From contig NC_049981.1 in assembly GCF_000003815.2 (NCBI RefSeq), forward strand, positions 29,995,051 through 30,059,050: DNA of 64,000 nt, in the 5' to 3' direction. Under the pieces are notes generated by a model, which was not told the DNA's origin, did not search any database, and worked only from the letters and a program-made list of their open reading frames with translations. Shown in pieces: positions 1 through 10,419 of this stretch. The position numbers and the translations under genes are program-made. The first letter of the stretch is position 1. Every line of letters starts with the position of its first letter. The DNA is from Branchiostoma floridae (lineage: Eukaryota; Chordata; Leptocardii; Amphioxiformes; Branchiostomatidae).

Positions 1-251
1 AGTATCGGTTGTAAGATGTGATAACTTACTTTTTTGTCGTGTTTGCTATAGTGATGGGTTGCAAGATATGGTAGCTTACTTTTTTGTCGTGTTTGCTATA
101 GTGATGGGTTGCAAGATATGGTAGCTTACTTTTTTGTCGTGTTTGCTATAGTGATGGGTTGCAAGATATGGTAGCTTACTTTTTTGTCGTGTTTGCTATA
201 GTGATGGGTTGCAAGATATGGTAACTTAGTTTTTTGTTGTGTTTGCTATAG
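1..251 (+). repeat. 50-bp minisatellite containing a splice-acceptor-like module
   Basis: Five near-identical 50-bp units are stacked here. Each has a T-rich tract, then GTTTGCTATAG, then GTGATGGGTT. The last unit runs straight into the first visible WAPL exon, so every unit carries a pyrimidine tract plus AG (AG ends at 51, 101, 151, 201 and 251). Only the last AG leads into an open frame; the others meet an in-frame TAG seven codons later. Confidence 0.9.
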
Positions 252-3200
252 TGATGGGTTGCGAGGCGTGCCTTGGTGACGGGGTGAAGAAGCCAGATGA
301 CCCGGCCATGCTGCGGCTCAGGAAGATGGACAGGTGTCTACGGGTGCTGGAGAACGTGAGTCATGACCTTCCTGTCAATCAAATTAAACGCTAGTTCACC
401 TTTATCTGCGGGACAACCTATATCTACTGTCTTTGAAAACGGGGTACTGTAAATGTATTAAAGTTCGCAGGGATTTAATTTCGCGGTAGCGGGAAAATGA
501 ACTTTTTGCGGTGGTTTTAATTTCGCGGTAGCGTCATAGACTGTAGCCACATAATATAATGGATAAATATTCGCTGTGGATTTAAGTTCGCAGTGAAATG
601 GACACCGCAAAAACCGCGAATATAAAACCAACGCGAACATTTCTGCATTTACAGTATTTAGGGATATCAAGTCTTGATTGTCTGTGAAAAACTGCATCTT
701 CAACTCCAGGAGGTGGATAGATTATACCAGCAGGAGTTTTCATGTTTTGGGGCTTACCTGCCCAAGAAAATAACAAGAGTGAAGTAGTTGAGAGAGAGTT
801 GATAGTCATATTTACCAAGTTTCTACAGTCAAATTTGTTCTAAGTTAATCGAGGCACTAGCGTTGTTAACATGAAGATTTTAAAACGCTAGTAGAAGTCG
901 GATGCAGCTACATGGACCAATGTTTCTAGTATTGCCATTCACAAGTTTTCTCAGCCAATTAGGTCCATGTCCGGAAGTGGACCTGGACTGTATCTGTTCC
1001 TAAATTTCCTGTACACTCCCTTACGTACAAGTGTTTGGACTAAAACTCTGTGTCCGCTTCCCTTCTAGATGACCTTCATGAACACGGACAATCAGGGGTA
1101 CCTCCTGTCCTACAAGGGCGGGGAGCTGGTGGGCACGGTGGTGCGCGCGCTCCAGTCCTTCACCAGGATGTGCCAGCACTTCTCCGACGACGACTCCCTC
1201 CCGCTGAACGGGCAGCACGAGGAGGACGACAGCGTGCTCGCCACGCCGGGAACGGTCGTGCGCAGCTGTCTGCTGGCGCTACTCAGGGTGCTGCTCAACC
1301 TCACTCATGACAACGGTAGGGGAACTGGCTTAGTAGAGATATATAACCTGTTTTAATCACGTTTCTATACAGCCCCCCAACATTGCGGGGAGGGGCCAAT
1401 TACAGCCCGGACAGCAGAGTTTGTGTTACACAAACTAAGGTCATACAATGCTCATTTGCACACTTGCAAACGCAACCACATTTTGCTTGGCACAACTTAC
1501 TCTTTAACCCAGGTAGTGCAGTGCGCAACCTGAAATTTTGCAGTTACATGTAACTGGAAGAGGAGATAATGGATTAGTAGAACTGATTTTAATGAAGTAA
1601 TAACTCGGAAGTGTGGCAACCTTAAATGTTGATGGCGCAACATCTCATTCTTTTCTGTTTTTGACAATTACAGAGTGGGGTAGTACGAAGGTAGGAGAGC
1701 AGCCTGGCTTGTTGAAGACAGCTCTCCTGTGTGTCCTCCAGGCACCACAGTACCTCCCTGCAGAGCAGCGATTCGACATGCACGTACTGGTGAGCTCATT
1801 CAGCAACTAAATCCCTACCTATCTTTACTCTTGATTCACGGATCTTTTCTTGCAGAGATTTTACTGGTTCTAATTATTTGGTAACTGGGAGAACACAATT
1901 CAATCCTGGAAAGGGCTTCCACATTGGGGCTACATTTGGCTTTTGGAGCGATGTAAAATGGGGGTCCTGTGTTAAAGAGGTACCTCAAACATGTTAAAGG
2001 AGAAAGACTAGCAACCCCTCCCTGTAAGATATACCCTGCTACAGAAACAGCAAGGCAACTTGCTGCCACTAGGCACTATAAGACGAGCAAACTGAAAGAA
2101 GAAACAAACTTTACAAAAAAAGAAGGCAAATATCAGATACACAACATCTTGCCAATTTTCAAATTAGTTATTCATCACCCTCAATTCTTTATCCACAACT
2201 AGTTTTCTTTCATTGTTTTCATTACTGGTGAGTTCATTCAGAAACTAACTCTAGTCATCATCTACAAATCTACTGATATTTGTCTTGCAATGAACTTTAG
2301 TTTTACCTGACTTTCATTCCTTAATCCATGAATATTTTTTCTTGTTTTGCAATGAGAAGGAAGAATAAAAAAAGGTTAACAAAGTTAACGTATGTGGCAT
2401 CTTGCCCTCTTTTTTCCTAGGTGTTCATCGCTGTGAATACTTAATCCACAGTTACTTTCCTTGCATTGTTTTAAGTGTATGTCAAAGAAAAGGAAACATC
2501 TGGCTAGTTTTTAGCTACTATAGAATAGCACTAGTCCACAGACACTTTCTCTTGTAATGTTTTGAGATAATAATAAATCAAAATAGAAGCATACCAGAAA
2601 AGATACTATGTAGTCTGGAGACCAATCCCATGTTAAGGGCAGTGAACACTTATGGAAATCTGTATTGGCGATAATGTAAAAATAGTCAAGTTCAGGGTGT
2701 CATAATCTCATCCGTGAACATTCCAGGTCATTAGAACTCACCCCACACAGCAGCCCACTATCTCAAGTGTCCAAAACTCTGGTTTTTTAAAATTCCGCCC
2801 AGCAAAAGTCATTGCAGCTGTCAAATGTACCGCCATCTTGGCTATTCCTGAGGTCATTTTAGGGACTGACTACTTCAAATAAGGGGTCATCGAGGGCCTA
2901 AAAAATGGACCCAAACCTTGTTTTTTTGCCTAATCTGAACGTCTGCACCCTACACTGTCTCACTAATATGAAATTTCTCTTACATTTTCCTGCTACAAGT
3001 CGAAAATAGGCTAAAATACTGTATGGACTCGTTTTGGGCCTTCTGCGGCTGCATCAATTAGGGTCATTGCCCTTAAGATGCCATAAACGTTTATTTTGCT
3101 CCACCAGGGTCTGGGACTCCTCATCAACCTTCTGGAGCACAGTGCCAAGAACCGCCGCCTGCTGACGGAAACGTGGGCACCGTTTGCGTACGATTCTGTC

Positions 3201-6200
3201 GGCACAAGTCCCGAACGCCGTGCCGTGGAAACCACCGCAGTAGAGGCTTTGATAAAGGTAATGGAGTCATTAACTTTTTTGTCATTAACATAGCTAGGGC
3301 TAGCTAGTTAGAATAGGCATTAGCAAATGTTCAGTTTGTGCTTTTTTTATTGTTGTGTCATTGTTTTGTCAGTGCATTGATGGAAATTGATTCCAGATTA
3401 TTGATTTGTTTTTGTCGTGTGGAAGAAGGGATTAGAATTTGGGGAGTTGTATGACATATCTGACTTTACTTTTGGAGGTAAGAAATATTTCAATTGGTGG
3501 AATTTTTTGTTGATCTACCATTAACCAAGTGAAATAAGACAAAACTGGTAGCATAAGCCAATGTCCATTAGGAATTCTAAATTCTTCTCTGTTAAGCTGT
3601 TTAAGCTGGATGGTTTAGTGGGATGCCCTTTAGTTTATCCCTGTCCGGGCTAATCATCCTAAGTTCAGAGAAATCGATTTGTGTGCGGCATTAATAAATT
3701 CCATCGGTCCTTTGTTTGTAATTCTAAGTGGGCCGTGGTTTAGGAAGGTGAGATTTAAATCTCAGGATTTGTAGGACTGTGTTTAGTTTCAAACCTATGA
3801 GGGAGGCGTATGTTGACAAGTTTTTGTTGTGCATCTCTTCCCCAGCTATTCCTCGACAGAGAGGCGGCCGCGCGGGAGGCTGAGGGTACCACGGAGCAGG
3901 CCGAGCAGAGCGGGGAGTGGCGCGTGACGGGAGACGGACTGGAGTGGGTCAGCGGGGACAGCAAGGAGGAGCAAGAGGAGAAGGAAGAGGAAGAACCCAG
4001 CTCACAGGAGGATGAGAAGGATGTGCTCTCCAAAGGTAAACTAGAAAGGCAACAAATGAAGAATGTTTTCCTTCTAGCCTTATGTCAAGTCTCCCCATAG
4101 AATATTAGAACATTAGGCTTGTCCCAAAGTAGTGAGTGTGACTGTGAATGAAAAAAAATATTGGGGGTATCTGAGTAGCCTGACATGATAGGCACCCCAG
4201 GTAACCAGGCCTTGTGCACAGCCCAGCCTTTTCCGTACACCCTGTCTGCTGGGGATGAAAAAGAACACACCACTCCCAGCAAAACCATGATGTCAAGAAA
4301 CCTTCAGGAAAACATGATTAACTTGTCCATTTTTTGTTTTGTTTATATTGTCGTCTTGTTTGCCGTCTTTCACGAGTCATTTGTGTAAAATTGTTCTTGA
4401 CTCATGTTCTAAATGTGAGGCAAAGAAAAGGGTATCTTGACTATATTGTTTGNNNNNNNNNNNNNNNNNNNNNNNNNNNNNNNNNNNNNNNNNNNNNNNN
4501 NNNNNNNNNNNNNNNNNNNNNNNNNNNNNNNNNNNNNNNNNNNNNNNNNNNNCAAAGGCATGGCCGATTTGCATTATTCACTGATAGGCATTTCATTCAA
4601 TGTTAGTGAGTCTATCAGCAAAATTTGCCCCAGAAAGTGCAGGAAATGGCTTTTCAGAGGGTCCAGATTTCAAAATTTCCCCGGACCCGGACCTTCATTG
4701 CAACGCCTCGCGCATTTGGTGTCGGACATGGTGAAAATATGTCAGGGGAGTCGGCCTCAAAGAGTTATGCCTTTTGTAATTCCATTAAACTTAGCCAGCG
4801 AATTTTGCCCGTCAACTTGCAGGAAATGGCGTTTCAGAGGGTTAAGATTTCAATTTTTTCCGGGGGAGCATGCCCCCGGACCCCCTAGGCAGCTTGGGGG
4901 CGCCTTCGGCGTAAGTCTCGCGCCTGCGGCGCTCGATGGTCCCACAAGTACTAAAAAGAACCCCCCCAACCAAAATCCTGGCTACAGGCATGCCCTTGGG
5001 CCACACAATTTTATGAGGCACTACAGCAGGGGGCTAGTCCATTTGTAGTGGACTGCCTGTTCAACTACCACATACTTTCCCAAATGTTGAGTGCTTAGCA
5101 GAGAACGTACCATGCACCATTTTAGTCTTTGGTATGACTAGGCCGGGGATCGAACTTATGACCTACCAAAAGCAAGACAAACACTCTACCCACTTGGCCA
5201 TTGCATCATGGCTACATATAAATGTTTTTTTTTTTTTTTCTCTTTTCCCACTGCAGCACTTCATAAAGCAGGGAAGCACATGGAAGACAGCATTGTGTCG
5301 TCTTATGTAGCACTGCTGCTGGGGTGTTTTGTACAGGAGAGTGAGGTAAGAGCTAGTTTTCTTTTTTCATGTTGACTTTTGGACTGGTGATGGTAGACAG
5401 ATTGCTGTCATTGTACGCTTGACTTCAGATTTGAACTTCTGCTGTCTATCTCTAATGGTTTCCTGGGAAGTTTGTTCCACAGTCCTACCTTTGGATATAA
5501 GAGAATTCTTTTCCACAACCAGTAGGTACTTACTTGGCTTACGTTTCGATGTCCCCCAGACACCTTCCTCAGAGCTTTGTCTTATATTCACCAATCTGAT
5601 GAAATTATTTTTAGAAGTCCTACTTTTGTCGGAGTAATAACCGCAAATAAAGTATTCAACCTACGATGCACAATTTGGATTTTGAAAGTTAAAAAAAGTG
5701 TAATCTAATGGAGAAAATATGGTAACATGTACTTGTGTTTAAGTGTCTGTCTTAGTGTTTAACTGTTTGTCTATCTTGTGAGTCAGCTTACAGATGTGCC
5801 CTGTGTGGCAGAGACTGTCATTCTCGTATAGGACAGTTTAGCCACAGTCGACGCTGTAGGGCTGATATCAATTAGGATTTTACCATGGTCAATATTGACC
5901 GAAGGAGGCCATATATGTAGTTTAAGTGTTGTTGTGCCCCCTCCCCCTCTAGGGTAATGTAGAGTCAGTGAGGAAGCATCTTCCTAACGGAGACTTCAGC
6001 AGGATGGTCACCATGCTGAAAAAGTTCCTGTCCTTCATCAGTCTCACGGTAAGAGTGCTTTTTACTTATTCATGTATTTACTTTTCCCTGAATGCGTAGT
6101 AATGCGTTACAAAAGAGACTCGTAGAAGTACAACACATTACAAAAAAAAATGACTTAATGTGAAGAAATATCAGTCTACCAGTATTGTAATCAATGTTGA

Positions 6201-6314
6201 TTGAGAAAGCTTTTTAAGACCACAGAGTGAATGTTGTTACCCTTTCAGAATGCTGTTGGAAACAAAGGTGATATGAAGATAGCCCACATCATTGATGTAC
6301 TGGAGGAATGCTAG
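252..6314 (+). CDS. WAPL: WAPL cohesin release factor, C-terminal exons (5' part outside the window)
   Basis: WAPL opens the cohesin ring and unloads it from chromatin with PDS5; the C-terminal WAPL domain is the helical-repeat part. Eight exons are visible: 252-355 (start uncertain; 266 is an alternative), 1069-1315, 1674-1789, 3108-3257, 3846-4035, 5257-5345, 5953-6048 and 6249-6314. All have GT-AG borders and matching phases. Diagnostic peptides known from vertebrate WAPL are [74 protein letters not shown] and [12 protein letters not shown], ending VLEEC before TAG at 6312-6314. An acidic E-rich linker is encoded by exon 3846-4035. The promoter and N-terminal half lie upstream. An assembly gap and SINE/LINE fragments sit in the introns but no exon seems missing. 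Confidence 0.95.
387..864. mobile_element. MITE with CGCTAGTTCACC end, split by a second MITE
   Basis: The left end AACGCTAGTTCACC at 387-400 and the following ACCTATATC block match other copies at 25724, 31429 and 32040. A second MITE interrupts it at 447-654, after which the outer sequence resumes as TTTAGGGATATCAAG. The right end near 857-865 (ACTAGCGTT) is degenerate. Confidence 0.6.
447..654. mobile_element. Tc1/mariner-like MITE with CTGTAAATG termini, TA-flanked
   Basis: The element starts CTGTAAATG and ends CATTTACAG, is flanked by TA on both sides (445-446, 655-656), and has internal inverted segments rich in TTCGCGGTAGCG. Related copies are at 38555-38730 and 37706-37853, with a right half at 43940-44053. 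A TA duplication fits the Tc1/mariner group by established knowledge; no transposase is present. Confidence 0.7.
1370..1460. repeat. Dispersed repeat copy in WAPL intron
   Basis: The segment GCGGGGAGGGGCCA followed by TTACAGCC and GACAGCAGAGTTT recurs at 16519-16570, showing an interspersed repeat of unknown class. Confidence 0.5.
1790..3107 (+). other. WAPL intron, no further gene seen
   Basis: AT-rich intronic sequence between two WAPL exons. I see no conserved exon, RNA gene or complete mobile element in it. Confidence 0.5.
4453..4552. other. Assembly gap (100 N)
   Basis: Exactly 100 N within the WAPL intron between 4035 and 5257, a fixed-size scaffold gap. Flanking exons join in phase, so coding loss is not implied. 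Confidence 0.99.
4600..4960. repeat. Diverged dispersed repeat, two internal units
   Basis: Two related segments of about 170 bp share GCAGGAAATGGC and TTTCAGAGGGT followed by AAGATTTCAA or CAGATTTCAA. The second ends with the GC-rich CCGGGGGAGCATGCCCCCGG palindrome. No coding function is evident; the long frame read across the gap here is not supported. Confidence 0.55.
4975..5215 (-). mobile_element. tRNA-derived SINE, type 1
   Basis: On the minus strand the head reads TGGCCAAGTGGGTAGAG (A-box-like) and later GTTCGATCCCCGG (B-box-like), followed by a non-tRNA body. A second copy in the same orientation lies at 50815-51056 in a lipase intron, and a body-only copy at 48930-49040. Confidence 0.75.
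5780..5925 (+). mobile_element. LINE 3'-terminal fragment (C-terminal zinc-finger end)
   Basis: An open frame at 5780-5875 ends in a Cys-Cys-His-Cys finger (CALCGRDC...SHSRRC) followed by RADIN and a stop. This is the usual C-terminus of endonuclease/reverse-transcriptase LINEs of marine invertebrates. The nucleotide sequence continues in common with copies at 26010 and 63015. It lies inside a WAPL intron, 5'-truncated. Confidence 0.75.
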
Positions 6315-9150
6315 CCACTGCCGCCGTACCTGTACATATCTTTATATACATATGATAATACTCTTCTTATGGGACTTCTGTAGTATGTCCAACTACTCTC
6401 CGATATACAACAAAGAAATATGGGACCATTTTTGACTACTGGCCCTAATGATTAGTAAATGATGAGTTAGTGACAGTGTACAGACAAAAAAAACTTATAG
6501 ATCATCGTTGTTGATTTTGTAGCACGGATGACACATTCCACCCAAATGTAGAGTAACTTCACCAAACACATTTTCACTCTTGAGCACACACACAAGTTTC
6601 TTCTTTTTTTTTCTCTGACTTTCTGTTTTTGCTTGTAAACATATAAAGAAAGTAAAGTCCATTCAGGGTGAGGAAAAGTCGTAGTCAGTATCGGTATTGT
6701 CTAAATGTGGGAAACATTTCCTGGCTGGCTTCTTTTCATTTTCGGTAGTTATTTTGCCATAAATGTGAACACTTTGGATTTTTATCTAGGGCCTAGGAAA
6801 AAATGCTGTGTTTCCTATTCCCTGACTGACCAATAGTGCTGAGTACCTAAACTCGTATTCAGAATTCATCTCCAGCATTTGAGGTTCAGGTCTGGACTTG
6901 TAAGTCTGGACTATCATTGCAAGTACGGACTTGGTTCCCAACATTTAGGTTTTTTTACTTAGGCCTAAATGTTTCTACAAGTCCAGTTCCAGTTCCGGGT
7001 TTTAGGTACGCAGCACTACCGACCATAGCAAAAACCTGCCATCCCTAGCCACCCCTTGGGGAGGGGGGTGTTGCAGTGCACGACTGCTGGCAAGGGAAAT
7101 GAAATTTTCGATCTGAACCTGATATCTGAGTGATGAAATTCAAAACAGTATTTCAAAAGCTATTAAGAGTTCATGTTGTAAACATTGCATTTCTTTGTTC
7201 AGTTAGTTGATATTCATGTACTTGAGCTTGTCCAATGGATACCTGTGTGATTGTGTAATGATATGGATAAAAACAGTGTTCTGATGCATTTCAGTATTAC
7301 TGTATCTATTGGATCACTTCGGATTAACATCTTAAAAAATTTTTTAAAAAACTACCGACCTTTTTTTTTCATTACTGCACTCGAAACTTACTCCCTGTAG
7401 TCGGAAACACAGCATTAATTCCTAGGCCTAACAATTATAAAGCAGTCTGCATCCCTAATGCATTGCCAAAGAATCATGGATGGTTACAATGTCGCAGTTT
7501 CAGTAGCTACAATATTACATGGTGTTACAGTGGTATACATGTTCTAGTATATTATGAATATATATGATTGAGAATTTTTTTCGAAAGTGGCATAAACGAA
7601 TATGTGACACCTACTAGAGTTATGATAAGCAGTGTGCATGTTGTATTTCGTTTTATTACCCATTGGATTCGAACCCTAGCCCTCTAGCTTTGATGTAAAA
7701 ATACTACCAGACTTATTTGTGTTGTAGATCAAGTCATGCCTTTGATTGTGTAAACAAACGACACTTCTAACTCTAGCCAGCTTGGTGGTGTATCCCTTGT
7801 TAAAATTGACTTTGTGAGAAGGTATACTTGTACGATTTCTGGATTGTGTGGATTGGCAACGCTCTACGATGGTACACTCTTCAGAAAGAAGGCGTTGTTG
7901 TAAATAAAAGAGTAAAAAAGCAGGGTAAATTTGTAAACCATTTCACTGATTCTGGCTGAAGTGGAACCTTTCCCTGGATTTCAGAAGTTGTCATTTCAGT
8001 ACATATTTTCAACTCAATATAATGATACTGAGTGGCAGGGAAAAAGCAAACACCTGGGTGAATGTCCCCAAATTTGGCACTGTTTTGGCAAAAATTAGAG
8101 CACTATTGTGTAAACTAAATTCGCGTTCATTGTCACAGTTGTCAAGCATGCGAAAAATATGGAATAAAAGTGGTCAGGAAGGTTGAACAATAACATAACA
8201 CAGAGAATATGGTATGCCACATAATAAGATTTTTTTTTTTTCATTCTTTCGCATCTTTTGTTGACGGTGACATTAAATGGCGTTGGTATTTTTTCCGATA
8301 TTTTTTTTGCAATCTACGGCTCATTTCGTGGCTGCTTTGTACAATTTAGAGTATAGTTCAAAAATTGATGCAGGCACAATGTCATCCATATAATCAAATC
8401 AACATGGCCTAAGTTATACACGACTATAAAGCAGGTGCCTTCTTGACACCATGAAAATCTTGTTATTTGTCAATGAAAAAAACAATATCAACGCACTATT
8501 CTTGAGTTTTGTACTTAGAGAAAATATATGGCAAAGAATATGGTCTATAGATCTATTCCAGGCTACTTGTCAATATTTTAGAAAATGATTTTTACTTAGA
8601 TTTCTACATGTAATGACTGAATAGATTTCACTTGTCATCTTTGAGCAGCCTATATAGAATTCTCAATACAGACTTCTGGACTTTCAAAAAAATGTACTGA
8701 TAGTTATGACCATGAAGAATGTATATGTAGCAGATGAATTTGAAAGTAGAACTTTGTTGAACTTTGTTACAAATTCTTTGCACCAAATGAATTTATGACA
8801 TTGTGTATATTTTCTCATCCCTCACACAGACACTCACACTCACTTAAACTTCTTACACCTTCACTAGATTTGTTTTGTGGATTAAAGAGTCTAAGAAAAA
8901 TGGGCCCAAGACTATATGGAGATTAGATACTATGTAACTGTTTAATATTAAGAGTGGGCCTTTTTTCGAGATATTTTTTCTGACATTTCGTTTTTCTTCA
9001 GATACAAGTAGGACTGTGCCAGTACAGTGGTATTTGCCATGTAGGTTGGTTTGTATCCCACGCTAGGCTAATCTGTGTATTGGTCGGTCGAAAGTAATGT
9101 ATTTGTAAATCTGTGTGTACAATTTTGTCAATAAAGACTGATACAAAAAT
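6315..9150 (+). other. Probable WAPL 3'UTR with candidate polyadenylation signals
   Basis: No further exon-like sequence follows the WAPL stop. AATAAA occurs near 7903 and near 9130, the latter within GTCAATAAAGACTG and followed by a T/GT-rich stretch, so a 3'UTR of 1.6 or 2.8 kb is plausible. The extent is inferred. Confidence 0.45.
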
Positions 9151-9254
9151 ACTGGTGGTTCTGTGTTTATAATTTCTGGGACCCGGATAGGGAAAGCATG
9201 GGAGAAGAAATGGATGGATGCCAAGTTATGTTGCAATTGGCATAAATTGGAAAT

Positions 9255-9548
9255 GTATTCTTTTTAGCTTTATTATAGGAAAGTTCCCTCGCTTTGAATC
9301 TTTGTCTAGTGTTGAAAAATTCATTTTTCTTATGAGGTTTGATCGAACGACATTATACAAACACATCTCAAGCTACATATTCAACATTACTAAGAAACGA
9401 GAAGAAGCCGAACAAATGTATTAGACTAGTTTTAGAATCCATGTTTTAGAAACCATGTGTACTGCATTACTACCTTTTGTATCTATATGCCTGTACTTAG
9501 CCCGATAGGGCATGAATGTGCAATAAAGGCTATTATTATTATTATTAA
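9255..9548 (+). mobile_element. 5'-truncated LINE 3' end, copy 1
   Basis: From 9255 the sequence matches the 3' part of the copy at 15295: the last codons end KREEAEQMY then a TAG at 9422. The 3'UTR contains TTAGCCCGATAGGGCATGAA, then GTGCAATAAAGGC, and ends in an ATT microsatellite, the tail type of CR1/L2-like LINEs. Confidence 0.8.
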
Positions 9549-9673
9549 TCTCCAAGATTGACTAGCGGCATGAAACAGTTTTGAAAGTGGCACTGGGAGG
9601 TTGGACATTGCTTGGCCGGCCGGCCAGCTTTTTGATACTGTGTCATGCCACCGTTAAAGCTGCTTGGAGATTA
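9546..9673. mobile_element. MITE with TAATCTCCAAG terminal inverted repeats, diverged copy
   Basis: Begins TAATCTCCAAG and ends CTTGGAGATTA with an inner TTTTGATACTGTGTCATGCCA motif related to the family's TTTTGATACTATCTTATGC block. It directly abuts the LINE tail, so it probably inserted into or beside the ATT repeat. No clear target duplication. Confidence 0.75.
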
Positions 9674-9679
9674 GAAAGG

Positions 9680-10400
9680 TATGTTTGTATTGGATACCCG
9701 GTAAACGCACCAGGTTTGTACACTTAGTACAAGCTGCACGTCTGAACAGGGTATCTGTCCCCAAACCTTGCAGTCTGTTCTGGTTGACATCTTGAAACGG
9801 TGATCGTAACCTGTTATGTTAATCCACCAATGTGGTAATACTTAATAAATATGGATAGTTATGTTCAATCCACTCACACTGGGAAGGACCCCCACTCTCT
9901 TCGATAAGTGTGGCAGGTTCTTTTACATGGTGAAGGTGTGGCTCTCCTCAAAGTCAAACATGGGACCCCCATTCAACGTACTCATCTGAGGGACGGCCCA
10001 AGCCGAAGCTAGGTACTCATACTCATCTGAGTGAAGTGAATTCATGCAAACTGTCCTTCCCAAGGGCACAACATCAGGATATGTGAGGTGCATGCGGTCC
10101 ACTTTCATAATTTTAAAAGAGCTTGGATGTTGAAAAACAAATTTGTAAAGTTTCCTCTTCCCTATAATTTAGGTACCGTTATGACACAATATGATGTAAT
10201 TATGATGTAATTGTTTTTACTGGCTAAAACTGTAAATAGGGGAATCCCATCCCCCCCATTCGAGACCAATGTGATTTTGATCTGAATAAACCTGGTGGTT
10301 GGGAGTTTCCTTTCTAAACCCCGGGATATTGGGCTTTGTCTCTCAAGCATTTTTCTTTGTGTTCTCAATCTACCTTTTTCAAACCACACAACAAGAAAAA
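9680..10400. other. Intergenic stretch between WAPL and the DDIT4-like gene
   Basis: Contains only a minus-strand fragment of SINE type 2 at about 9870-9975 (the reverse of the GGTCCCGTGT...GGAGAGCCA...TTAAAGAACCC body). Nothing coding is recognised. Confidence 0.5.
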
Positions 10401-10419
10401 AGAATTCCGTTTAATGGTC

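Noticed and set aside
4437-5048. 203-residue open frame across an N gap
   Set aside because: It is read through 100 N and dispersed-repeat plus antisense SINE sequence; no domain.
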